A DNA stretch of 9,049 bases from Stercoripulliclostridium_A sp964480195 (GTDB lineage Bacteria > Bacillota > Clostridia > Christensenellales > DTU072), in NCBI GenBank assembly GCA_964480195.1, contig CAYZOJ010000059.1:1-9049 (forward strand), read 5' to 3'. Positions 1 through 6,298 of this stretch are shown here, piece by piece. The translations under genes were made by a program, and so were the position numbers. The notes under the pieces were generated by a model, which worked only from the letters and a program-made list of their open reading frames with translations, had not been told where the DNA came from and did not search any database. Every line of letters starts with the position of its first letter. The stretch's first letter is position 1.

Positions 1-2
1 GA

Positions 3-20
3 CTACCGAACTATCGGTAG
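3..20. terminator. Hairpin at window edge, possible terminator
   Basis: A perfect 7-bp inverted repeat, CTACCGA at 3-9 and TCGGTAG at 14-20, encloses a 4-nt loop. It lies 48 nt downstream of the stop codon of the minus-strand YcxB-like gene, where a terminator for the lipoprotein/YcxB unit would be expected. The U-tract for minus-strand transcription would fall before base 1, so the terminator reading cannot be confirmed. No T-run follows it on the plus strand. Confidence 0.4.
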
Positions 21-67
21 CCTATTTAAGCACTAATCATTCTCGCATATTTTTTTGAGATTTACTT

Positions 68-622
68 TCAATAAGGATATTGGCGATGTTTCTTGCGGGA
101 GTCTTTCATCTTAAACTTGGCGGGATCAATTTTGTTTTTGACAAACTCGCAAAACTCTATAAAGCTACCTTCCGTCATCGCGTCGTATTTGATATAATAC
201 ATCGTCGCGGGGCCTGCAAAAATATACACACGGTCTTTGAGTATCGCAACCTTGTCTATCGTTGCGTAAGGACGTTTTTCGGTATAGGGTTTTTCGCCGT
301 TTTCCTCAAGAGTGGTTACCTCAAACTCGTCTTCAAGGAACCTTATTTCCCATATGTGCGTATTCCGTTTTACGAACTCTTCTTTAAAACTTTTGCGCGC
401 GACTATAAAGTAAACGGCGACCGCGCCTACCATTAGCGCGATAGCTATTCCGCAGAACATAAGGATTAGCCATTGATTGAACGCGAAGTACAAAAAAAGA
501 CCGCCGAAAAGAAGAAACGCGACAAGTATGTACTCTCTTACTCCGAGGTACTTTTTTAGATAATAACTATTGCATTTAAGGTAATCTTGGGAATTAATAT
601 TTACTTTTGCGCCAAACATCAT
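68..622 (-). CDS. YcxB-like two-helix membrane protein
   Basis: A 184-residue protein that fits the YcxB-like family, whose function is unknown. A short polar N-terminus (residues 1-29) is followed by two hydrophobic segments at about 30-48 and 51-74. The cytoplasmic C-terminal part (about 85-165) has the family pattern: a stretch resembling FLEDEFEVTTLEENGE, an aromatic/basic turn, a VAILKDRVYIF strand pair and a final helix (FIEFCEFVKNKI). The last 15 residues are strongly basic. The gene begins 2 nt after the stop of the GLUG lipoprotein gene (TAG-TT-ATG-ATG). No Shine-Dalgarno sequence is visible before either ATG, so translation probably depends on ribosomes finishing the upstream gene. 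The first ATG (622) is given; the second (619) is equally possible. The two genes are probably cotranscribed. The family assignment rests on the two-helix-plus-domain layout and is moderate. Confidence 0.75.
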   Translation of the reverse strand: MMFGAKVNINSQDYLKCNSYYLKKYLGVREYILVAFLLFGGLFLYFAFNQWLILMFCGIAIALMVGAVAVYFIVARKSFKEEFVKRNTHIWEIRFLEDEFEVTTLEENGEKPYTEKRPYATIDKVAILKDRVYIFAGPATMYYIKYDAMTEGSFIEFCEFVKNKIDPAKFKMKDSRKKHRQYPY

Positions 623-624
623 AA

Positions 625-2796
625 CTAAATATTAAGGGTCGGGCGGATACCCGCTTCGATATCGAGGTTGGAAAGATTCCAGTCGGTTGTCGAGAATTCC
701 ATGGTAGTATACGTACTCGCCTTGTTGAGTTCTTTATAACTTATAGCCTCGGCACTGTTGAACGAAGAGTACGACGTCGTATCGTTGCGTGTTACGGTAA
801 CGCTTTCCGCGACATACACTTTTACGTAATCGTTTCCGCTAAGGAGGTTAGAGCTTTGTCCGACAAAGTTTTCGGCATATGCGGAGTTATACAATACGCT
901 CGAAACCTCACCCGTAACCTCATCGGTTTTGGATCTGTTGGACACGGCTGTAACGGTACCGAATCCGATACATTCTGTAGCAAGAAGTTCATACGCCTGA
1001 CCGATAACACTGCCCGCGTAAACCGAATAGTATACGCCCGACGAATGCGAGTTACCGTTATAATCGACGAACACGGTTTCTGACGCATTTGCCTCGACGT
1101 TGCCGTAAGCAAGACAGTTCTTTATGATAAAGAATCTGTTTTGAGAAGAGGACTGATCGTCGGTGTAATTAAAAATCTTGGAGCTATAACCGTCTCTGCC
1201 GTTTACGGGAAGATTAGCAACCGCTCTTCCGACAAGACCGCCTGCAAATTCGGATGCGAAAACATTTCCGCCGGCATACGCGTCCGTTATGGTTCCGCCT
1301 TCCGCCGTCGCGTAATCGAATACGTTGACGCCGACAAGACCGCCCGCCGTACGCGCTGTGGCTTTGCCCTCGGCATAGCACAACCTTACCGTTCCGCGAG
1401 TATAGTTATACGCGACCAAACCGCCGGCTATCGCGGGATAGGAAAGCGAACCGGTTGCCGTGCCTGTTGCGAAACTTCTTACTATTTCCCCATTGTTATA
1501 GCCTACCAAACCGCCGGCATATCTGCCTTTGACATCCATACTCGAGTCGGTACGGCTTACAGTAGCATTGTACACTACGTTCGTAACCGTCGCGCCGTCT
1601 TTATCCGTTTTGTCTTCCAAGACTTTTGCAACATATCCTACGGCACCGCCGATATATACGTTATCCGCATTGGATTCCGACGTTATTTTACCCGTCGACG
1701 AGCAATTCGAAACCGTGCCACCCTCTAAATATCCGACGACACCGCCGATGTAGGTGTTTTCCGTAGGCTCCGCATAGCTACCGAACAGCTGATCCCATAT
1801 CGTATTTTCATAAATCATTTCGGGGTTGGTTATCTGTCCGATAAACGTGCAAGCGGTAACCTGCGCTTGGTCCGCAACGTGTCCCGCAATACCTCCGATA
1901 TAGAACAAGGAACAATCGCCGTCTATACGGAACTCGGTATAAGTTATGCTCTCTTCGCTCTTGGAGTAATCAATATTATCTATCGTAAGGTTCTTGATAA
2001 CCGCTCCGTTGCCGGAAACGTTCCCGAACAAACCATATGCAAGATAATTGAATTCTTCGTCTTGATCTTCGGAAGTTATAACGATACTCATATTCGAAAT
2101 CGTATATCCGTTGCCGTCGAACGTGCCGGTGAACTCTTCGCCTACTCCTCCGCAAATCGGTATCCACGCGTTACGGTGTGCCACGTTGTACGCGACATCA
2201 TCTTCCGTTTCGACGCCGTCCGTCATTTTGGGCTCGTCGTAAAGATAATTGCCGTCCGCGTCTTTTGCGTATCTGTCAAATCCGCTCAAGTCTATATCCG
2301 CAACGAGCTTGTAGTTTCCGTCCGGACGTTCTCCTATTTGAAGCAATCCTTCCATAGAATTGATTTTTATTACGCTCTTAGCACTCCATTTGGCGTAAAG
2401 ATTAATTTTAGTTTCGCCTTCGTTAGGCGTATAAGGAAACTCAACGCGAGATCCGCTAAACGTCGACGTAAAGAACCAACCGTCGAACTCGTAGCCGGGA
2501 GCACTTAATTCATACTCGTTTTGGGGATCGGTCAAAAGACTCGTAGCCTCTTTTTTGATGATTTTTTCCGTATCGTTTGAACCTTTTAAGGCACTACCGT
2601 TTTCTTTTAAGCCTGTATGGAGAATAAACTCTCTGGTCGTAGGAGCCGTTTCGTTTACAACATTCGTGCCGAAAACAAGAGTCGAGTCGTTTTCGCCGAC
2701 GCCGGCAAAAGCCCCGGTACTCACGCACCCGGTCAGCGTCGCGCAAAGCGCAATGGCAATTATGATTACGATTAAAGCTTTTCTACGTTTATCCAT
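625..2796 (-). CDS. GLUG-repeat surface lipoprotein with InlB-type repeat
   Basis: A 723-residue secreted lipoprotein, likely anchored outside the cytoplasmic membrane. Residues 1-24 form a lipoprotein signal peptide: MDKRRK, a hydrophobic run, then lipobox LTGC with Cys24. Residues 95-137 match one Listeria-Bacteroides (InlB B-type) repeat, with GYEFDGWF and the closing INLYAKW. From about 225 to 650 there are roughly nine GLUG-type units with cores such as YIGGVVGYLEGG, YAGGLVGYNNGE, TAGGLVG and FAGGLVG, often followed by a second strand ending in GxxT; these repeats typically build beta-helices in adhesin-like proteins. The C-terminus (TTDWNLS through RPTLNI) resembles the closing strand seen in GLUG proteins. 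An upstream in-frame ATG at 2841 was rejected because it lies within the promoter and would bury the signal peptide; ATG 2796 has AGGAG 5 nt upstream. Ligand and partner are unknown. Confidence 0.88.
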   Translation of the reverse strand: MDKRRKALIVIIIAIALCATLTGCVSTGAFAGVGENDSTLVFGTNVVNETAPTTREFILHTGLKENGSALKGSNDTEKIIKKEATSLLTDPQNEYELSAPGYEFDGWFFTSTFSGSRVEFPYTPNEGETKINLYAKWSAKSVIKINSMEGLLQIGERPDGNYKLVADIDLSGFDRYAKDADGNYLYDEPKMTDGVETEDDVAYNVAHRNAWIPICGGVGEEFTGTFDGNGYTISNMSIVITSEDQDEEFNYLAYGLFGNVSGNGAVIKNLTIDNIDYSKSEESITYTEFRIDGDCSLFYIGGIAGHVADQAQVTACTFIGQITNPEMIYENTIWDQLFGSYAEPTENTYIGGVVGYLEGGTVSNCSSTGKITSESNADNVYIGGAVGYVAKVLEDKTDKDGATVTNVVYNATVSRTDSSMDVKGRYAGGLVGYNNGEIVRSFATGTATGSLSYPAIAGGLVAYNYTRGTVRLCYAEGKATARTAGGLVGVNVFDYATAEGGTITDAYAGGNVFASEFAGGLVGRAVANLPVNGRDGYSSKIFNYTDDQSSSQNRFFIIKNCLAYGNVEANASETVFVDYNGNSHSSGVYYSVYAGSVIGQAYELLATECIGFGTVTAVSNRSKTDEVTGEVSSVLYNSAYAENFVGQSSNLLSGNDYVKVYVAESVTVTRNDTTSYSSFNSAEAISYKELNKASTYTTMEFSTTDWNLSNLDIEAGIRPTLNI

Positions 2797-2801
2797 ATCG
2801 A

Positions 2802-2806
2802 CTCCT
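2802..2806 (-). promoter_or_regulatory. Shine-Dalgarno of GLUG lipoprotein
   Basis: AGGAG on the minus strand, 5 nt before ATG 2796. It decides the start in favour of 2796 over the in-frame ATG at 2841. The predicted 5' leader is about 27 nt. Confidence 0.8.
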
Positions 2807-2824
2807 GTATATACGCTATATACG

Positions 2825-2842
2825 CGTGTATTATAACACACG
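2825..2842. promoter_or_regulatory. 18-bp near-palindrome over a -10 box, possible operator
   Basis: The bases CGTGTATTATAACACACG match their own reverse complement at 16 of 18 positions, with arms CGTGT and ACACG around a TTATAA core. The site covers the -10 box of the GLUG lipoprotein promoter, where a bound repressor would block RNA polymerase. No regulator gene is visible nearby and the operator role is inference. Confidence 0.35.
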
Positions 2843-2858
2843 TGCGCAATATATGCAA
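2830..2858 (-). promoter_or_regulatory. Sigma-A promoter of GLUG lipoprotein operon
   Basis: Minus strand: -35 TTGCAT (2853-2858), a 17-bp spacer, and -10 TATAAT (2830-2835) preceded by an extended TGT. The predicted start of transcription is near 2823. The 13 bases before the -10 (2836-2848, TGCGCACGTGTGT) alternate pyrimidine and purine and closely resemble the spacer of the other lipoprotein promoter at 6448-6476. Confidence 0.8.
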
Positions 2859-2904
2859 TAGTTATTTACTTTTTTAATCCCGTCGGGTGTGCTGTCGTAT
2901 CGAC

Positions 2905-2916
2905 TTTTACGTAAAA
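2905..2916. promoter_or_regulatory. 12-bp perfect palindrome upstream of ligase promoter
   Basis: TTTTACGTAAAA is a perfect 12-bp palindrome ending 2 bp before the -35 box (2919-2924) of the ATP-grasp ligase promoter, a position typical of activator sites. A protein-binding role is inference; AT-rich palindromes of this length can arise by chance. Confidence 0.35.
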
Positions 2917-2918
2917 TG

Positions 2919-2947
2919 TTGTTTATTTAACCGAAGCGTGATATAAT
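2919..2947 (+). promoter_or_regulatory. Sigma-A promoter of ATP-grasp ligase
   Basis: -35 TTGTTT (2919-2924), a 17-bp spacer, and -10 TATAAT (2942-2947) preceded by an extended TGA at 2939-2941. The predicted transcription start is near 2954, leaving only about 8 nt before ATG 2962. Confidence 0.8.
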
Positions 2948-2961
2948 CAACGCGGTGCAAT

Positions 2962-3798
2962 ATGAAAGGAATAATAATCGTAAACGCATTTAGCGACATA
3001 GGCAAAAATCAGGCTCTGCGCTTGCAAGAAGAGTTCTCCGCGGAAAACGTATGCACGGATATTGTAAAAAACATCGGACTTCGTTCCGACGGCTACGACT
3101 TCGGAGTTTTTTTAGATAAAGACATATATACCGCGATAACGCTTGAAAACGAAGGGAGGCGACTTTTTAACAGCGCACGAACGCTCGCCGTTTGCGACGA
3201 CAAAATGCTCACGCAACGAACGCTCGAACGTGCGGGTATCCCCTGCCCCGAAACGATTTCGAGCGCATTTTCATTTGCAAATGACGCACCTGTATCCGAC
3301 GATGAGGCTGAGCAGATTATAGAAAAACTCGGACTTCCTCTCGTATTCAAGCTCAACAAAAGTTCGCTTGGCGCAGGTGTTTTCTTAATAAAAACTCGAA
3401 CCGAATTGAAAGAATACATTTCGCGATACCGCGCGACGCCTCACCTTTATCAAAAGTTCATCGCAAGCTCTGCAGGAAGAGATATTCGAGTAATAGTAAT
3501 CGGCGGCAAAGCCGTTGCATCAATGGAGAGATTTAACAGTAATGACTTTAGATCCAATATCGCTGTCGGCGGTTGCGCACGCGCATTTGACATTACGCCA
3601 GAAATTGAAAATTTGGCAGTTCGGGCTTCCGAAGCTGTCGGTTCGGATTACTGCGGTGTAGATATTTTGTTGGACGATGACGGAATGCCAATGATTTGCG
3701 AAGTCAATTCAAATGCATTTTTTAAGGGTATCGAAGGGGTAACCGGCGTCAACGTAGCCCGCCTTTATGTAAAGCATATTTTAAAAACGCTGTCGTAA
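2962..3798 (+). CDS. RimK-like ATP-grasp ligase
   Basis: A 278-residue cytoplasmic protein of the RimK-type ATP-grasp family, which uses ATP to form an acyl-phosphate and join a carboxylate to an amine, classically glutamate to a peptide or cofactor. Residues 1-75 form the pre-ATP-grasp domain, with conserved DKMLTQRTLERAGIPCP at 80-96. Nucleotide-binding elements follow: VFKLNKSSLGAGV (128-140) and QKFI (164-167). The RimK signature continues with GRDIRVIVIGGKAV (172-185), MER and DFRSNI (195-200). Probable metal ligands are D234 in GVDIL and E247/N249 in CEVNS. The length suits a stand-alone family member. The acceptor substrate cannot be read from the sequence, and the gene is flanked by convergent and divergent genes with no obvious partner. 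No Shine-Dalgarno precedes ATG 2962; the start is fixed by the promoter 15 nt upstream and the beta-strand-like MKGIIIVNAF beginning. Confidence 0.88.
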   Translation: MKGIIIVNAFSDIGKNQALRLQEEFSAENVCTDIVKNIGLRSDGYDFGVFLDKDIYTAITLENEGRRLFNSARTLAVCDDKMLTQRTLERAGIPCPETISSAFSFANDAPVSDDEAEQIIEKLGLPLVFKLNKSSLGAGVFLIKTRTELKEYISRYRATPHLYQKFIASSAGRDIRVIVIGGKAVASMERFNSNDFRSNIAVGGCARAFDITPEIENLAVRASEAVGSDYCGVDILLDDDGMPMICEVNSNAFFKGIEGVTGVNVARLYVKHILKTLS

Positions 3799-3825
3799 AA
3801 AAAGGAGCCGAGGGGCTCCTTTATG
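3797..3825. terminator. Bidirectional intrinsic terminator
   Basis: A perfect 9-bp stem, AAAGGAGCC (3801-3809) and GGCTCCTTT (3814-3822), encloses the loop GAGG. On the minus strand the stem is followed by seven T residues (complement of 3797-3803), a strong signal ending the importer operon about 80 nt past its last stop. On the plus strand the U-tract is short (TTTAT), yet the hairpin sits immediately after the ligase stop and probably serves both converging units. Confidence 0.85.
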
Positions 3826-3868
3826 TTGGTTTATTCGATTGTTTCGGGATAAGGTATTATAACATTAC

Positions 3869-3898
3869 ACGGCTTACAAAAATAAATTTTTGCGCCGT
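3869..3898. repeat. Imperfect hairpin after importer ATPase
   Basis: Outer arms ACGGC (3869-3873) and GCCGT (3894-3898) and inner arms CAAAAAT (3877-3883) and ATTTTTG (3886-3892) are separated by a small asymmetric internal loop. It begins 4 nt past the ATPase stop codon. No U-tract follows on the minus strand, so it is more likely a 3'-end structure than a terminator. Confidence 0.4.
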
Positions 3899-3902
3899 TA
3901 TG

Positions 3903-4742
3903 TTATAGAACTTTGGATAAAAATTCTTTTAGGCGGGGGGATTCGGGGGTTTCGAAAATCTTTTCGGGTGTGCCCTGCTCGGCGATTTTGCCGTTATCCA
4001 TAAACAGTACTCTCGTCGCGACTTCACGCGCGAACGCCATTTCGTGCGTTACGATAAGCATCGTCATTCCGTCGTCCGCAACCTTTTTTATCAATGCCAA
4101 AACTTCGCCTACCATTTCGGGATCCAACGCCGAAGTCGGCTCGTCGAAAAGCATTACTTCCGGTTCCATCGCAAGCGCCCTTATTATGGCGACACGCTGT
4201 TTTTGACCGCCAGACAACGTTGAGGGATATGCGTTAGCTTTTTCACTCAATCCGATTTTGGCAAGAAGCTCGTCTGCCTTGGCGGAAGCATTGGCTTTGA
4301 CTTCTGCTATCGGCGGAACGTCGTAAAGCTCGATAGGCACGAGGTGCGTCTTAAATATTTTATTGAACGCACGCTTGAACGCGTTGACGACTTTGTAGAC
4401 GCCGTTTTTTCTGAGTTTCTTTTTGGCGATATCCACAGGCGCAAGCATAATGTTCTTTTTGACCGTCATGTTGTTAAAGAGGTTGAAGCTTTGGAACACC
4501 ATGCCCATATGCTCGCGATGTTTGTTTATGTCGACTTTAATGTCGGCGATGTTTTCTCCGCGATACAGGATACTTCCGCCGTCGGGGTCTTCCATACAAT
4601 TCAAACACCTCAAAAACGTGCTCTTACCCGAACCCGACGGTCCGATTATAGCTATTTTTTCTCCGCGTTCGACATTTAAAGACACTCCGTCAAGCACGGT
4701 AACGCCGTCATATTTTTTTGTGAGATTAACGACTTCTATCAC
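3903..4742 (-). CDS. glnQ: Polar amino-acid ABC importer, ATP-binding protein (GlnQ-like)
   Basis: A 279-residue ATPase that powers the importer encoded just upstream. Visible motifs: Walker A GPSGSGKST (34-42), Q-loop Q84 in MVFQSFNLF, signature LSGGQ (176-180), Walker B VMLFDE (196-201), D-loop SALD and H-loop H233 in VTHEMAF. ADAYPS-like and EPTSALDPEMVGEVL stretches are typical of the GlnQ/HisP group. It is longer than the usual 240-245 residues because about 39 extra residues, rich in Lys and aromatics, lie between NIMLAP and LSGGQ (about residues 108-149). The start is GTG at 4742, with a strong AAAGGAGG 10 nt upstream; the gene overlaps the permease stop by 17 nt, so the two are translated in close coupling. 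Substrate specificity resides in the binding protein, so the gene symbol is by similarity only. Confidence 0.92.
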   Translation of the reverse strand: MIEVVNLTKKYDGVTVLDGVSLNVERGEKIAIIGPSGSGKSTFLRCLNCMEDPDGGSILYRGENIADIKVDINKHREHMGMVFQSFNLFNNMTVKKNIMLAPVDIAKKKLRKNGVYKVVNAFKRAFNKIFKTHLVPIELYDVPPIAEVKANASAKADELLAKIGLSEKANAYPSTLSGGQKQRVAIIRALAMEPEVMLFDEPTSALDPEMVGEVLALIKKVADDGMTMLIVTHEMAFAREVATRVLFMDNGKIAEQGTPEKIFETPESPRLKEFLSKVL

Positions 4743-5424
4743 TTTTCGCGAGCCTCCTTTCTAACAATTTAACAAGCAACGTCGCCACCAAAACAAGCAA
4801 CAGGTAAATCACCGCCAAGAAAAGATACGGTATTACATACTCGTAATTGGCGTTTGCAATCGAGCGGAACGCTTTGGTAAGATCGACTACCGTAATCATA
4901 CTGACTATCGACGTTTCCTTAATTAGCGTGATGAACTCGTTGCCGAGTGTGGGCAGTATATTTTTAATCGCCTGAGGTACGACGATCTTGAACATCGCAC
5001 TCGGATAACTCATACCGAGAGCCCTACCCGCTTCGAGCTGTCCTTTATCGACGGAAAGAATACCTCCGCGCATAATTTCGGAAACGTAAGCACCGCTGTT
5101 CAATCCGAAAATGATTACGGCGGTAACGGTTGCGTCGATACTTATTCCGAGCGCCGGCATAAGGACGTAATAGCCGATGAGAAGTTGAACTATCATCGGC
5201 GTTCCGCGGAAAAACCCTACGTATATCGCGCTGATTTTATCGAGAATGCGCGGGAACACTTTGTACTTAGGCAAAACGCGAGTTACTGCAATTAAGGTAC
5301 CTATAACTATACCTATCAGTAACCCGAACACGGCAATCTCGACGGTAACTGCAAGACCGTCGAGAACCGTAACATACGCTTTATGCGTTATGAACTCATC
5401 AAAAAACAGTTGCCACTTAGTCAT
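4726..5424 (-). CDS. Polar amino-acid ABC importer, permease (GlnP/HisM-like)
   Basis: A 232-residue inner-membrane permease of the HisMQ group, expected to work as a homodimer because no second permease is present. Hydrophobic segments lie at about 28-48, 70-90, 98-115, 160-182 and 198-220. RGTPMIVQ (73-80) is the family's conserved motif after the first helices. The EAA loop that docks on the ATPase is at about 129-152 (QLEAGRALGMS and then VVPQA). There is no fused substrate-binding domain. ATG 5424 shares its A with the TAA stop of the binding-protein gene (TAATG), and only a weak GGAAAG precedes it, pointing to translational coupling. The stop overlaps the ATPase start by 17 nt. Confidence 0.92.
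   Translation of the reverse strand: MTKWQLFFDEFITHKAYVTVLDGLAVTVEIAVFGLLIGIVIGTLIAVTRVLPKYKVFPRILDKISAIYVGFFRGTPMIVQLLIGYYVLMPALGISIDATVTAVIIFGLNSGAYVSEIMRGGILSVDKGQLEAGRALGMSYPSAMFKIVVPQAIKNILPTLGNEFITLIKETSIVSMITVVDLTKAFRSIANANYEYVIPYLFLAVIYLLLVLVATLLVKLLERRLAKSDRSR
4753..4760 (-). promoter_or_regulatory. Strong Shine-Dalgarno of ATPase gene
   Basis: AAAGGAGG on the minus strand, 10 nt before the GTG at 4742 and inside the 3' end of the permease gene. It supports GTG 4742 as the real start. Confidence 0.8.
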
Positions 5425-6260
5425 TACTTTCCGTTAATAACCGCATTCACGTCTTCTGCGGTAACACAAGAATCAAAACTCGTGTCGCCCTCTTTGCATA
5501 CGATAACTTGTCCCGCATTGTAGTAGGTCGAACTGAAGTTTACGGACTGCTTACGCTTTTCGGTAACGGTGAGTCCCGCCATTGCGACGTCTATCCCGTT
5601 TGTTCCGACACTCGTAACAACGGACTCGAAATCCATATCCACTATTACGAGTTCCATACCGAGTTCGTCTGCGATGAGCTTGGCGATTTCAATGTCGATT
5701 CCGCAAAACTCGTTGCCGTTTTTATACTCGAAAGGCGCAAATTCCGCATTGGTCGCGACTACGAGTTGATTTTTGGAGTCGTCTTTGACGGCGCTCGTAA
5801 TTCCGCTAACCGCGCTTCCGTTAAAATACTTTTGTATAATCTCGTCAAAACTACCGTCCTCAGTAAACTTTGCGATAGCGTTATTTATTGCGGTAAGCAA
5901 TTCGGGGTTGTTTTTATCTACGCCGAAAGCGTATTCCTCGTCGGTAAGTTTAATTCCGACGTTTTTTATACCGCTTACGTGCTCGACCAAATATTTCGCG
6001 GGAGCTTCGTCAACCATAACGTAATCAATTTTTCCGTTTAACATATCGAGTACGGCAAGTCCTGCGTTATCGTACTCTACGCACTTGGCGCCGGTGTATC
6101 CGGTATAACCAAAATCTTCGTCCCCGCGCACATAATATTGAGCGGTCGTGCCCGCCTGAACGCCTATTTCGAGCAAATCGTCGCTTGTCGTGCATCCGAC
6201 AAAAGCAAAACAACTCGTAAGAGCCAATATTGCAATCAATACAATCGAAATCTTTTTCAT
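5424..6260 (-). CDS. Circularly permuted amino-acid substrate-binding lipoprotein (SBP_bac_3 type)
   Basis: A 278-residue binding lipoprotein of the importer. The signal peptide starts MKKISIVLIAILALTSC; the lipidated Cys is C17 (LTSC) or C23 (FVGC). The family segments occur in swapped order. Residues 31-146 are the normal C-terminal half: IGVQAGTT (32-39), LNGKIDYVMVDEAPA (74-88), EEYAFGVDKNNPELL and EIIQKYF. Residues 147-165 are a linker. Residues 166-275 are the normal N-terminal half: LVVATNAEFAPFEY (166-179), FCGIDIEIAKLIADELG, VDMDFESVV, MAGLTVTEKRKQSVNFS. By comparison with E. coli GlnH, R236 should bind the ligand carboxylate and D84 the amino group; both survive but in reversed order. 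The protein ends at INGK, where canonical proteins run on into KIGVQAGTT. ATG 6260 was chosen over an in-frame start at 6308 because it has GGAGA 8 nt upstream and opens the signal peptide. Specificity is a polar or general amino acid; the exact ligand is unknown. Confidence 0.92.
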   Translation of the reverse strand: MKKISIVLIAILALTSCFAFVGCTTSDDLLEIGVQAGTTAQYYVRGDEDFGYTGYTGAKCVEYDNAGLAVLDMLNGKIDYVMVDEAPAKYLVEHVSGIKNVGIKLTDEEYAFGVDKNNPELLTAINNAIAKFTEDGSFDEIIQKYFNGSAVSGITSAVKDDSKNQLVVATNAEFAPFEYKNGNEFCGIDIEIAKLIADELGMELVIVDMDFESVVTSVGTNGIDVAMAGLTVTEKRKQSVNFSSTYYNAGQVIVCKEGDTSFDSCVTAEDVNAVINGK

Positions 6261-6268
6261 AAAAGTAT

Positions 6269-6273
6269 TCTCC
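6269..6273 (-). promoter_or_regulatory. Shine-Dalgarno of binding-protein gene
   Basis: GGAGA on the minus strand, 8 nt before ATG 6260, supporting this start over the upstream in-frame one at 6308. Confidence 0.7.
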
Positions 6274-6298
6274 GTTCTTTTATTTTTTTGACTAAAGC

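Noticed and set aside
1141..1728. Long plus-strand open frame opposite the GLUG lipoprotein gene
   Set aside because: Antisense shadow of a clearly coding frame; no promoter, Shine-Dalgarno or recognisable domain. The same applies to the plus-strand frame at 1867-2508.
3849..3861. TGTTATAAT on the minus strand as a promoter for a small RNA ending at the 3797-3822 terminator
   Set aside because: No TTG-type -35 box at 16-18 bp; the resulting transcript would be only about 50 nt. Unlike the four accepted promoters, only the -10 fits.
5508..6041. Plus-strand open frame opposite the binding-protein gene
   Set aside because: Antisense shadow; its translation has no family features, while the minus frame shows clear SBP_bac_3 motifs.
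5424..6260. Binding protein as a frameshifted, truncated or tandem pseudogene
   Set aside because: One continuous frame contains a full complement of both halves once each, with signal peptide, Shine-Dalgarno and coupled stop. Truncation would lose one half, and a tandem would duplicate them.
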